This document shows, one piece after another, positions 1-12,729 of a stretch of DNA of 64,000 bases. The notes beneath the pieces are model-generated. The model made no database searches, was not told the origin of the DNA, and worked only from the letters and a program-made list of their open reading frames with translations. The position numbers were made by a program, and so were the translations under genes. Source of the DNA: Paramecium octaurelia (taxonomy: Eukaryota; Ciliophora; Oligohymenophorea; Peniculida; Parameciidae); NCBI GenBank assembly GCA_905182995.1, contig CAJJDP010000017.1, forward strand, positions 154,268-218,267, given 5' to 3'. Each line of letters opens with the position of its first letter. The first letter of the stretch is position 1.

Positions 1-3000
1 GGATGTACAGCTTTTTCAAGAAAAACAGACTAGGATTGTTAAGCAATAAGTAATAGATGTATCACAGATGGAACTCACTGTGTTGAACTTGATGCTTGTA
101 GTACATACAAAAAACAAGTTCCTTGTGTGAAAAATGCTGCTGGAAGTTTGTGCTATTGGGATACAACAAATAACACTTGTGTAGATGCTAATACCTGTGA
201 TAAATTACCAGCAAGTTTTGTTACAGATAAAGAATGCAGAGATGTCATATCAACTTGTACAACAAAGACTGGAGGTGGATGCGTTGATAGTGGAAATAAT
301 TGTAGTGATTAAACATTAGAAATTCAATGTGTTTGGAATAAATTAAAATCAGTTGCATGTTATTGGGATGGAGCAGCTTGTAAAGACAGAATTTGTAATA
401 ATGCACCAGTAACAATAACAACTGATGATGCATGCAAGAAATTTAGAACTGACGGAACATGCACAACAAAAGCCAATGGAGGATGTATTACTAGAACTAC
501 TTGTGTAGCTGCTACTATCTAAGCTGCTTGTATTAAGAATAGTTCAGGTGGAGATTGCTATTGGACAGGAACTGCATGTGTTGATAAGACATGTACAAAT
601 GCACCAACCACAATGACTACAAATTCAGCTTGTGCTGGATTTGTGACAGGATGTATCACTAAATCAGGAGGAGGATGTGTTTCAAATGGTGCTTGTTCAG
701 CTGCCAATATTTAAGCCGCTTGTGTGAAAAATACTTCCGGTACTGATTGCATTTGGGATACAACATGCAAAGAAAAGACTTGTGCAAATGCACCAACAAC
801 AAATAATACTCACGATTTATGTACATCTTACTTATCATCATGTACCGTTAAAACAGGAGGTGGATGTTAAAATAGAAGTTGTGCAAATGCTCCAACAACA
901 ATAACAACAAACGATGCCTGTGAAGCATATTTACCTAATACTAATTGTATTACAAAGACTGGAGGTGGATGTGTAACAAATACTACATGTGCAGTAATTA
1001 CCTTAGAAGCTGCTTGCATAAAGAATGTATCTGGAGCTACTTGTTTCTGGGATATTGCAAGTTCAACTTGTAAAGATAAAACTTGCTTCAATGCTCCATC
1101 AACTAATAATACTCATGATTTATGTGTTGCCTTTTTATAAACTTGTACAGTAAATTCAACTAATGCAGGTTGTGTTGATAAAACATGTGAAAATTCTTTG
1201 GTATAAACTATTTGTGACAAAGATTTAAATAATAAAGCCTGCATTTGGAAAGGAAAATGCTATAAAAAGGAATGTGTGTTAGCTTCATCAACCACAGCAA
1301 CTCATGCTGATTGTTAAACTTATGATGTAGGTTGTACTTTGAGTAAAACTGGTTCTGGATGTGTTCCTTTACCACTTAAATGTGAAGCTATCTCAATTGA
1401 AGCAGCATGTAATATTAGATTATAAATTACTAATGGGGTTAAATCATACCCATAATGTGGTTGGAATGGTTCATAGTGTATTGATAAGGCTTGTTCCACT
1501 GCTCCAAAGACAACAACAACAACAGCTGATTGTGGTACTTACAAAACAGGTTGTGTAGCTAATAATCCAGTTAATGGATCGATTGCAGGATGCTAAGACT
1601 TACCAAAAACATGTGCAACCAGGAAATCAACTGAAAATTGTGAAATCTCAAGAACTGGATTCCCAACATGTTTATGGAATACTGTCACATCAATCTGTGT
1701 TGAAAAGTCTTGTGCCACTGCTAATGTTGTAGGATTTCAAGGTGTACTATAAGCAGATTTATTTACATTTAATAATTGCAGAAATTATCTTTCTAATTGT
1801 ATTTCTAATAATAACTAAGATGGATGCATGCCTAAACCATCAAGTTGTTCAAAATTAAATTCTTAAAATTGTTAATTGGGATCGAAAATAAATGGAAATT
1901 GTTATTGGAATGGGAATAATTGTGTTAATAGAACTTGTAAAAATATTGCTTTAACTACTCACCATGATTGCTAAACCATATTAGATATATGCACAGTCAA
2001 TAATGGAAATACAGGTTGTTAAATTTTAGCAATTAATTGTAATTCGTATAGGTAATAAGAAAATTGCATAATAACTTTAAACAAAAATAAATGCATATGG
2101 ACTGGTGTAGTTTGTAGAAATGTAACTTGCTAAGATGCATCTGATAACACTTCTTATGATTCTGATTTAGAATGTTCAAATTTTCTAACTCCAAATGAAA
2201 CCTGTACTGTTTTATACAAAACTGGAGGGCTAGGATGTGTAAAGCGATCGGCTTATTGTAGTGACTATGCGTCATAAGCTTAATGCTATAGAACTTTAAC
2301 AGCTATTGCAGATGACTGTACTTGGAAATCAGAGTATGGAAAATGCTTTTCCAATACATATCTTCAAGGTGCATGCTCAATATTTTAAGGCACAAAATAT
2401 TAATGTGAATCTATCAAAATCGGTTGCACTAACACTGTAAGTGCTAAAGAAACAGATATTTGTACATTTTCTTGTACTTTGATTATAGGATCAGAATTAA
2501 CTCATTCTACATGCTAAGAATATAGTACTACTTGCACAGCTAATTCATCTAAAACTGCTTGTGTTACATTAGCAGCTATTTGCAGTACTTATATAAACTA
2601 AGGTGATTGCATAAGAAGAACTGATGGTTTATAATGCTTTTGGAATGCTTCTGCTTCACCTGCTGCTTGTCAAGATATTACTTCAACAACTTGCGGTAAT
2701 GTCACAGGAACAGGTTTAACTCATGCGGTTTGTTAAGCATATAATACTGCATGCACTTCTATTTCTTATGGAACAGCATGCTAAGCATTATAAACAGCAT
2801 GCATGAGTTACGCAGCGTAAACTGGTTGTACTTAAAGAACAGACAACTTAAAATGCTTTTGGGATACTGCTGCTTCACCTGCTGCTTGTCAAGATATTAA
2901 AACATCAAATTGTAATGCCCTCACATCATTAACAAGCGCAACACATGCTACATGTTAAGCATATAATACTGCTTGTACTGTTAGTTCTGATGGAACAGCA

Positions 3001-6000
3001 TGCTAAGCATTATAAACAGCTTGCACTAGTTACACATCGTAAAATGCTTGTACTTAAAGAACAGATGGCTTTAAATGCTTTTGGAATTTTGCTCCTACTC
3101 CTGCTGTTTGTCAAGATATTAGTTCTTCTAATTGTAATGCACTCACATTATTAACAAACGCATGTCATGCCACATGTTAAGCATATAGTACTGCTTGTAC
3201 TGTTAATTCTGATGGAACAGCATGCTAAGAATTATAAGCAGCTTGCTCTAGTTACTCAGCGTAAACTGCTTGTACTTAAAGAACAGATGGCTTAAAATGC
3301 TTTTGGAATGCTAGTGATACTTCTGCTGCTTGCCAAGATATTACTTCAACTAATTGCTCTTTAATCACAGGATTATCAAGTGCAACTCATGCCACATGCT
3401 AAGCATATAGCACAGCTTGTTATCTTAATGTAGCTGGAAATGCATGTCTAGCATTTAGCACATGTGAAGCATTAACAGGTTCAAGTCTCACTTGGGCTCT
3501 TTGTTAAGATTATAGTACTACATGTAGTGTTAAAAGAGATGGAACTGGTTGCATAACAATTTAACCTGCATGTACTGGATATACAACAATGGGTAATTGT
3601 TATAAATCAATGGCAGGGTTTTGTACTTCTAATAGTAGTGACACTATCTGCCAAGCTATAACAGCTACAACAACTTGTGAATCAATCAAATTAGGATCAG
3701 CATTTAGTTTTGATGACAGAAAATGTAATACTTTCAAAGCTGGTTGCATAGCATAAGGAACAACAGGATGCGAAACCAAGACATGTGCTAATAAAACAAC
3801 ACCATTTACACATTCAGATTGTAATACTTGGTTGAATACTTGTACTGCCAATGCAGCTTCATCACCAACTGCATGTGCAACATTGCCAGTCACATGTGAT
3901 AGTTAGACTGCAGCAGCATGCGTTTGGGCAGTTGAAGGTGAATGTGTTGTCTCAGGAACATCTTGCGTCAGAAAAACTTGTGATACAGCTTCAGCAGATA
4001 CAAGCTTCGATTCACATAATGAATGTATTGCATATCTATCTACATGCACTGTTGCAAGAGTTGGAGGTTGTTAAGCAAGAGCTGCTTGTTCAGCATATAA
4101 ATCCAGTTAATAATGTAAATTCAATACAAGTGGTGGAAAATGTTTCTGGAATCCAAATAATAAGGCTTGTGTCGATTTGAATTGTGGTAATATTGAAGCA
4201 ACAACTTCATATGACACTCATGCTGAATGTGTAGCAGTAGACGCAGCATTACTTTGTACAGTTAGAGCTACAAATGGAGCAGCTATTGCTGGTTGTACTG
4301 CTAGAGGAACCTGCAGCTCTTATTCAATAGAAGATTAATGCAAGACTAATTCAAGTGGAGGTGTTTGTGTTTGGAATACAAATTTAACTACTCCAGTATG
4401 TTAAGATAAATCATGCACAACTGCTCCAACTGCAACAGCAACACATGCTGATTGTGATACCTACTTCATCTCCGCTACCGTTAAATGCACAGTAGTTGCA
4501 ACACCAGATACAAATGGAGGTGCACCAGTTTTAGGAGGTTGTTAATAAACAGCTGCTTGTTCCATTTACATTCATTAAGAATAATGTAAATTCAATGCTA
4601 TAGGAGATCCTTGTGGATGGAATGGTACTTAATGTGCAGATAAGTCATGTTCTACTGCTCCTGCAAGTACAGATTATGATGATAATGATAAATGTAGAGC
4701 ATACTTTAGTAATAAATGTACAGTTGCATCATCAGGATAAGGATGTGTTGATATACCAGATACATGTGAAACTATGACTGAAAAATAATGTTTTACTGAT
4801 AAGAATGGAAAATCTTGTTATTGGAATGGAACAGCTTGTATTACTAGAACTTGTGAAAATGCTCCAGAAGCAACAGCTACTGCTGATGAATACAATACTT
4901 ATTTAGCTGGATGCACTTTAGATTCAGTAAAATGTAAGACAAAAGTTTGTGAAGATTTTGCTTTTGCTACTGATGCTTTATGCAAATAAGCATTGAGTAC
5001 TTGTACAACAAATGGTACAAATTGTGTCACAAGAGGAACATGCTACTAAGCTATAAGCCAAGCTGGTTGTGTTACTTCAGTTTCTAATCAATAATGTGAA
5101 TGGATGTCGGCTGTTGGTACCAATCCAGCTTATTGTACAGTCAAGACTTGTAATACTGCCCCAGTTACATTGACTTCAGAAGCTGCTTGTGCAGGTTATT
5201 TCACTAATTGTACAACAAAGATTGGTGGTGGATGTGTTACTAAGTCTACTTGTTCAGCTGCTAATATTGATGCTGCTTGTACAACTGCCCTCAATGGAAC
5301 TATTTGTGCTTGGGATAGTGCATAAAATAAATGCAGAGATAAAGATTGTTAAGATTTCAGTGGAACTACTCATGCCGCATGTCAAACATAAAGACAAGGA
5401 TGTACTGCTGGTGCAAATGGAAAATGTGCTAGAGTTTAAAATTGTGAATAAACTACTATCAGAAGTGCTTGCATTGAAGGAACTAATGGACCATGTTTGT
5501 GGATTAGTGACTATGTAAACTCTGATTAGTCAAAAGGTGCTTGTTTCAGATATACATCATGTAAGAGTTTGTCTTGGAATTCAGATACATAATGTAAATG
5601 GATTAGTAACTAATGTACAACTAATGGATCTAATTGTGTTGGAATTACATTATGTTCTGAAACAAATACTGATGGTGGATGTGTTACAGGATATGATGGA
5701 GCTTGTATTCAATCAGTTCCAGCTTTGAATTCTTCAGATCCAAAGGTTTGTAAACCATATACATCTTGTGCTGATGCCTTCTACACAACTCATTCAGATT
5801 GTTAAATTGCCAATAAGAAGTGTACAACAAATGGAACAACTGGTTGCATTGCATTAGGTGCTTGTTCATCTTACACTACATAAGCAGGATGTTATTTCAA
5901 TGATAAAGGATCTGTTTTAACATCTGGAGCCATTACTTCAACTGGTATTTGTACTTGGGATACAACTGCTAGTAGTTGCAGAGATTAATCATGTGCTGAC

Positions 6001-8184
6001 TTGACTGGAACTACACATGCAACATGTTCATCATAATTATCAACATGTACATCAGATGGAACAACTTGTTTAGTCAAAGGAGCATGTTCATCATACACTA
6101 CATAAACTGCTTGNNNNNNNNNNNNNNNNNNNNNNNNNNNNNNNNNNNNNNNNNNNNNNNNNNNNNNNNNNNNNNNNNNNNNNNNNNNNNNNNNNNNNNN
6201 NNNNNNNNNNNNNNNNNNNNNNNNNNNNNNNNNNNNNNNNNNNNNNNNNNNNNNNNNNNNNNNNNNNNNNNNNNNNNNNNNNNNNNNNNNNNNNNNNNNN
6301 NNNNNNNNNNNNNNNNNNNNNNNNNNNNNNNNNNNNNNNNNNNNNNNNNNNNNNNNNNNNNNNNNNNNNNNNNNNNNNNNNNNNNNNNNNNNNNNNNNNN
6401 NNNNNNNNNNNNNNNNNNNNNNNNNNNNNNNNNNNNNNNNNNNNNNNNNNNNNNNNNNNNNNNNNNNNNNNNNNNNNNNNNNNNNNNNNNNNNNNNNNNN
6501 NNNNNNNNNNNNNNNNNNNNNNNNNNNNNNNNNNNNNNNNNNNNNNNNNNNNNNNNNNNNNNNNNNNNNNNNNNNNNNNNNNNNNNNNNNNNNNNNNNNN
6601 NNNNNNNNNNNNNNNNNNNNNNNNNNNNNNNNNNNNNNNNNNNNNNNNNNNNNNNNNNNNNNNNNNNNNNNNNNNNNNNNNNNNNNNNNNNNNNNNNNNN
6701 NNNNNNNNNNNNNNNNNNNNNNNNNNNNNNNNNNNNNNNNNNNNNNNNNNNNNNNNNNNNNNNNNNNNNNNNNNNNNNNNNNNNNNNNNNNNNNNNNNNN
6801 NNNNNNNNNNNNNNNNNNNNNNNNNNNNNNNNNNNNNNNNNNNNNNNNNNNNTCAAAAGGTGCTTGTTTCAGATATACATCATGCAAGAGTTTGTCTTGG
6901 AATTCAGATACATAATGTAAATGGATTAGTAACTAATGTACAACTAATGGATCTAATTGTGTTGGAATTACATTATGTTCTGAAACAAATACTGATGGTG
7001 GATGTGTTACAGGATATGATGGAGCTTGTATTCAATCAGTTCCAGCTTTGAATTCTTCAGATCCAAAGGTTTGTAAACCATATACATCTTGTGCTGATGC
7101 CTTCTACACAACTCATTCAGATTGTTAAATTGCCAATAAGAAGTGTACAACAAATGGAACAACTGGTTGCATTGCATTAGGTGCTTGTTCATCTTACACT
7201 ACATAAGCAGGATGTTATTTCAATGATAAAGGATCTGTTTTAACATCTGGAGCCATTACTTCAACTGGTATTTGTACTTGGGATACAACTGCTAGTAGTT
7301 GCAGAGATTAATCATGTGCTGACTTGACTGGAACTACACATGCAACATGTTCATCATAATTATCAACATGTACATCAGATGGAACAACTTGTTTAGTCAA
7401 AGGAGCATGTTCATCATACACTACATAAACTGCTTGCACAACAGCTGTTGGATCTGATGGCACTTGTTATTGGGAACTTGCATCTGCTACAAATAATAAC
7501 ACAGCTAAATGTAGATTACTTGCTTGTGCTGATATTCAAAATGGCACATCTACAAATGTTTGTTCAGTTGCTTTATCATCATGTGTTTCAAATGGAACTG
7601 CTTGTATTTCAAAAGCTAATTGTTCAACTTATACAACTAAGACAGCATGTAATTCAGGTGGATTAGATGGTATTTGTGTATTCACTTAATCAACTGCTAC
7701 TGGAGCTGCTGCTGGAACAGGAACTTGTGCTTTAATGACAGCATGCGCAACTGCTAATAATGATTAACTTGCTTGTTAAGCTGCCAAAGATAGATGTTCA
7801 TGGACTGCAGCATCAGGAACTGAAACAATTTTTGTTGCTAGTAAATGTGTCACTCATACTTGTAAAACAAACTAAGCTACAAATGGAGCTTGCACAAGAT
7901 TCTTGAATTGGGATAAAAAGACTTAATAAATTTGTACTCTTGTTAGTGGAACATGCACAGCAACAGACCCATCAACTTTATCATCAAATGATTGTTTCTT
8001 GGTTTCTGGATATACTTATACTTGGAATACAGCTACAAGCAAATGCCTAGTTTGTACTGCTGTTATTGTTTAACCAAATAATACAGATAATAATAATACA
8101 AGCAATATAAATAATGAAACAACAGATTCAGGATGCATTCTTGGATTATTAACAATCATTTTTGGATATCTCATGTTCTAATGA
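1..8184 (+). CDS. Immobilization (surface) antigen, copy A, 5'-truncated by the window edge
   Basis: This is a giant GPI-anchored surface coat protein of the Paramecium immobilization-antigen family. One frame runs from base 1 to TGA at 8182-8184 when TAA/TAG are Gln. It is built of dozens of cysteine-periodic units of about 60-75 residues, with recurring elements such as CYWDG, GGGCV and AACxxx. The C-terminus is a Thr/Asn/Ser-rich stretch followed by Gly-Cys and a short hydrophobic tail (ILGLLTIIFGYLMF), as expected of a GPI-attachment signal. Base 1 aligns to about residue 103 of copy B, so roughly 0.3 kb including the signal peptide lies outside the window. No intron was seen. The N gap at 6114-6852 lies inside the gene. 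The 3' half is nearly identical to B and C, but about 1700-3590 differs strongly. The family assignment is firm; the serotype is unknown. Confidence 0.93.
2690..3440 (+). repeat. Central tandem repeats of about 222 bp in antigen A
   Basis: About four successive units of roughly 74 codons share the order ATHATCQAY, a TAC(T/S) block, GTACQALQ, an AxTGCTQRTD-like block, KCFW, then a Cys-containing stretch reading CQDI. The units differ by point changes and lie in frame. Central tandem repeats of this size are known in Paramecium surface antigens. This is the region in which A, B and C differ most. Confidence 0.8.
5530..6113 (+). repeat. Near-identical repeat left of the gap in antigen A (partner 6853-7436)
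   Basis: The 584 bases at 5530-6113 recur at 6853-7436 with one difference that I noticed (catcatgtaag versus catcatgcaag). The spacing of 1323 bases is exactly 441 codons, so the reading frame is kept. Copy B has this segment only once. It is either a true in-frame internal duplication or an overlap the assembler failed to merge. Confidence 0.8.
6114..6852. other. Assembly gap (739 N) inside antigen A
   Basis: This is a run of N flanked by the same coding sequence on both sides. The left edge stops at the bases ctgcttg, the same gene position at which the gap in copy C begins. The true length and repeat number cannot be read from this sequence. Confidence 0.99.
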
Positions 8185-8222
8185 GATGATTTAATAAATT
8201 TATATAGGGAAAATTATTATAT
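8185..8222 (+). terminator. Conserved 3' flank of the antigen genes
   Basis: Just after the stop codon, a short AT-rich block (gatgatttaataaattta, then tatagggaaaattatt) is shared with the 3' flanks of copies B (about 14061-14097) and C (about 23937-23973). Similarity fades soon afterwards for A but continues for B and C. It is probably 3' UTR or a polyadenylation region; that role is inferred from position and conservation only. Confidence 0.5.
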
Positions 8223-8292
8223 TAATATAAAATTTTCAAATTTTGAAAAGTAGTAAACCCCTTCTAATAATAATACTTATTTTTTTTGGTTT

Positions 8293-8703
8293 ATAGATTA
8301 AATTCAATTTAATCAATATAAAAACCTTTAGCAGTAGCTCTAGTTGCTGGATGAAATGCAAAGTTTCTTTTAATTTCAGTTTAATAATTAAATTGAGATG
8401 TAGTGGGGGGAGTCTGGCTCTGAGCAATCAAATTCAAGAAATTTAATAAGCTAATTTCTTGAAATTAATATAATACGTAATTCTAATAATAGAATTGGAT
8501 AATTTTTTGAAATACAATAGCAAGGAAGTTAACTGGGAAATAGTCAAAATATCATTTCTAGAATAATATCGATAATAATCTCTTAATATTAAACAATGAA
8601 TATATTGAATCTATACAATTATCGAATATCATTTTCGAATTATATCTGTTATTAGCTTATCGACATATTCTAATTTTGCTGGAGACAAGAGTAAATTTGA
8701 CCT
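8293..8703 (-). pseudogene. Unidentified ORF remnant between antigen A and the helicase gene
   Basis: The minus strand has a reading frame with protein-like composition, ending in a run that includes RNFAFHPATRATAKG. It is interrupted by an in-frame TGA at 8552-8554 and has no clear start or stop. I recognise no family. In this AT-rich code long TGA-free frames arise by chance, so it may not be a gene. The Ala/Pro/Arg-rich end is more GC-rich than its surroundings, which is the main reason for listing it. Confidence 0.25.
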
Positions 8704-9043
8704 TTTAAAAATAAGGTGTAAATTACTAATATAATATAGAAAATATTAATGTTATTTAAAAAATTGAAAATTAAAGATTTACAGAATATCAATGCAGTTA
8801 TAGCATCGAACATTAAAAAAAATTATGCTATTTTTATGCAGGGTATAATGTTTTTGCAATTTCAAAATAGATCTGTAGACATTTTCTAACATAAAAGCAT
8901 AAAACTTAATTTTATCAAAACATATAGTAAACCATTTTATAAGAATTAAAACTTTTTAATTTAATAAGCTCTTTACAACTTTTAAAGTATAAGGAAGGAA
9001 TAATTTATAGGCATAAAAAAATAATGTAATTTTTTATTTAGTT

Positions 9044-11483
9044 TCATTCCGCTTTTAATATGCTTTGAAAGAAATTTGGGTTTGATAAATCTTATTAATT
9101 ATATTTTATTATCTCTTATTTTGGATTAAGCAATTTAAGCAGTTTATTCCAATTCAATAGGTTTTTTGACATTGTTTCGTAAGTTCCAAAAACATATTGA
9201 CAATATCTTGCTCTAGAGAGTGCAACATTAGTTCTCTTCTTATCTGTCACAAAGCCTGCCTATTCATTTGATCTTACAAGTGATAAGATGATTATATCAT
9301 TCTCCTTCCCTTAGAAGGAGTCAACAGTGTCTAATTCTATCAAATCACTTAATTTTATGATTTTTTTATAGCCTCTTATATCAATTACTTCCTTGAATGT
9401 TTCATCTTACAATTTTAGGTATAAATTTGTTTTCTAGGCTGCATAACAACTTATAACAGTAATTGAGTTCTTATTTGGCTTTATCTCCAAACCCTATAAT
9501 AAATATTTAATTAAATGAATTATGGCTGAGCATTCTAAATCATTCTTTCTGCTTGTTTCCTCCCTACTTTCTGTGTTAGGGGGAGCACTAAAAAATAGTC
9601 TATTTCTTTTATTGGACACCTTCTATAATATCCAAGGCGGCAACTACATATTTTTAATACCATTGGTGAGTTTTCCATTATAAAATAATAATGAAGTAAT
9701 TTCTGCTAAATTCTCCATTTGTCTGTATTAAGAAATCAACTAAACAGTGCTTGCATCTAATCCTTCATCCAATCTCTCAAATAAAGAGCGATTATAACCA
9801 TATTCTTTTGATTCTCTAGAAACAACAATTGGACTTAATTATTGTAAATCACCAAGCAATACTATCTTCTGAATGTTAGTGTATTTCACCATTGGAATCA
9901 ATAATGAGGGTTCCAAAGCTGTAGGCGCTTCATCAACTATGCACATTCGAAAATTAACTTTTTCAAAATAATATTCTAAGCACTCCTTTGAGCAACTATT
10001 TAAAGTAGACACTATAACGCGACACTAATTGTTTTATTAATATATATTACATTTTAAATTATACCTTATTCAATTACATTATAATTCTTTTTTTCTGTTT
10101 TTAATAATAAAGATAATTCTTTATAAAAACTACCATATGCATTTAATATTTCAGGTTTGCTACATTATCTATTAAGATCATCGATAAAATTTAATAATGA
10201 AATCAGGGTTATTTAGGCTTAATTAATTTCCAAAAATTCTTTATAATCCATCAAATTCTTATTTTTCAACTGATTTATGATTTTATCAGTTATATGCTTC
10301 TTCTCAATCTAATTTACTTTATCTGTAAGGCCTTAAAAGAATTGTTTTTGAGTTTGAATTTCTAAACTGCTTTCTTCAATATCTTAATCACACAAACGTG
10401 GTCTTCCAAATCGAATAACTTTCAAGAAATCTGGTTTTTAATTAAAACAATAAATAATTGAATTCTACTCTTAAATGTTTTTTTAAATTTTTCTCACTAA
10501 ATCATTTACCACACTATTTGATTTGGCTAATATTAAAATACCCCCTAATTTTTCATTCTCTTTATCTTACTATACCAGCAACTCTGCCATTATTGATATG
10601 ATTCCTAAAATTGTTTGAGTTTTACCAGTACCTGGAGGACCCTTTATAAGAGTAAACTTAGTTATTTTATTATATTTACTCTTTTATGGTAATCTAAGGC
10701 CATCTTGATGGCAAGTAATTATTAATCATTAAAATGCCTTTTAAATACTTCATTTTAAACATAATACTATCGTTGCTCATTTACTTATTTGGCAAATTCA
10801 GAAGTTTCAACCTGATTTACTTTTTCTATCGGATTCAATATCAAATTAAAATAAGGACATTTTTATAATGAAAATAGGCAATCTGTTTCTGTTTGGTAGG
10901 CACTTAAAGGACAGAATGGTTGAAAATAAATAAATCTGCTGTATAATATGTTAACAGGGAGATAATCAATTATGTTATTTGGAAGCAATATGTGTTGATC
11001 ATCATCTTTCTTTTTAAAAATTGCCAAAGATGTGATATATTCATTTAATTAATTAGAATCCCTAATATATATTGCTCCTAGGTAGGAAAATGACTCATTG
11101 AAAATTAAGTAATCAGAATAATGTCTGTATTTCCAATACTAGTGTTAAGTTATATTAGGATCAAATTCTTCTAACTCAGATTCAATTTTAATTTTGAATG
11201 CATAATCCTCTAATTCACATGTAAGAATTTTTAATTTTAATGGAATTGATTCTCCATGCTTTAGTTCATATAGATAGCTCTTTTTATCTCTAGCAATTGA
11301 TCTATAATATTCGTTTTAAAGAAGAGGGAAAAATCTTTTTTAATACTCATTTACAGATTAGAATTTTTTATATCCATTTAAATTGCTTCGATTGGCATTG
11401 CTATATCTCGGAATAGCCTTTTTAAAAGCTACATTAGAGATTAAATGCATTGGACTAGAGTATTGAGAATAATTATTATCCAT
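9044..11483 (-). CDS. Superfamily 1 RNA/DNA helicase, UPF1/SEN1-like
   Basis: An ATP-driven nucleic-acid helicase of the UPF1/SEN1 type, which acts on RNA or RNA-DNA hybrids in RNA decay or transcription termination. Translation from ATG at 11481-11483 to TGA at 9044-9046 gives 796 residues after removing two introns (10657-10679, 23 nt, ending AAG; 10025-10050, 26 nt, ending TAG). Motifs in order: a Q-motif-like NDQQLLAI, Walker A GPPGTGK at about residues 274-280, VDEA (Walker B) at about 500-503, a GDLQQLSP motif, VDSFQGKE, and NVALSRAR (motif VI) near residue 740. The N-terminal 260 residues have no domain I recognise; no CH zinc domain of true UPF1 is apparent. The 3' end faces antigen A. 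All key catalytic motifs are present, so it should be active. The exact subfamily is not settled. Confidence 0.93.
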
Positions 11484-12729
11484 TTAAAATATTATTGATT
11501 AATATTTTAAAAATATGTAGATAAGTAACTTACCTAAATATAATAAACATTTGATCTTTTTTCATATTTTATTTCGTAATAAGCCATTAAACAATGTACT
11601 TATTTTTGAATTTCAAAAGTTCTCATTGAGTTAAAATCTTTAATAATATTTTAAACTACTTTATTTATAGTCCTCCATTATCTTGCGATATCTTATCAAA
11701 GATTTATTGCTAACATTAAAAAAGAGTAACAGGTACTGTTATCAAATTCGCTACAAACAATATAATAATAATGGTTCAAATTAATTTAACGTTAACTATG
11801 GGATAATGAAAATGAATTATATATGATTAACTGCTAGTAAATGCAATGTCAACTCTGTAATTATATATAGCTAGAGATGCAAATAAAATAAGAGATGAAA
11901 ACAAATAATTCATACTATATTTTTTTCTATGGCTATAAAATATTAAGTGAATCTATTTAATATTTAGAACACTTTTTTTAAAAAGGTCTCTTTTAGCCTT
12001 AAATAAATATTTCTAATTTTTTCCCTGTTGAATTTTAAAACTTTTTTGAATCTGCATATATATTGGATGTATTCCACTCAAGTTGAATATATTTATTTTT
12101 ATAATATGGTCATAAAATAGTTATTGTTAGAAAATAAAATCAATTAAATTAAATATCTCATTATTTTTCTTTCAGATTATAGAAAGTGTGTTGAAATCTT
12201 AAAAAGTATATTATGTGATTTGGATTCTTCATTTACAGATGTTACTAGTACAGATTTGAACTGATTGTATTGACCAAAGGTTTAAGAGCAATATAATGTT
12301 TTTAATTTTGTTATGAATCATCAAGTTTTTAAATTAAATGAATCAGTTTTGAAAATTCTTGAAAATAAATCAAATTTTTGATCAAAATTAAATCTTAACA
12401 ATTACAAAACAAAAATCAACTCATAATGTAAGAAAAATCACAAAAAAAATTATGAAACTAATTTCATAATCTCATAAGAGATGATTAATTAATCATTAAT
12501 GGAATGCTTTGTTTGCTTAATAATAAAGAGTTGTTAGATCTAATAACCATTTAAAAATGAATAATTAATAATTATTATAATCAAATCAGTCAGGTATCTT
12601 TTGCATATTAAAATATAACTCAGGGATAAAAACAATAAGTTTAATAGAACTATTGATACGAAACAGAGTAATATAAGGGGTTCTTTTATATTATTTAGTT
12701 CAATAATTGAGTAGTGATTATCATATTAT
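11484..12729. other. Intergenic, no gene seen
   Basis: This AT-rich DNA lies upstream of the helicase start and downstream of the Rab gene's stop. I see no coding signal with conserved motifs, no structural RNA and no repeat. It should hold the helicase promoter. Confidence 0.5.

Noticed and set aside
2690-3440. CRISPR-like array of direct repeats
   Set aside because: The units are 222 bp, coding, in frame and without spacers; they are antigen repeats in a eukaryote.
3600-3893. Standard-code ORF on the minus strand inside antigen A, and many similar ones across all antigen copies
   Set aside because: These are antisense or out-of-frame shadows of the Cys-repeat coding frame; they recur at the same place in each paralogue because the gene does.
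6024-6920. Long ORFs spanning the N runs (6024-6920, 25314-26204)
   Set aside because: They exist only because N codons are counted as open.
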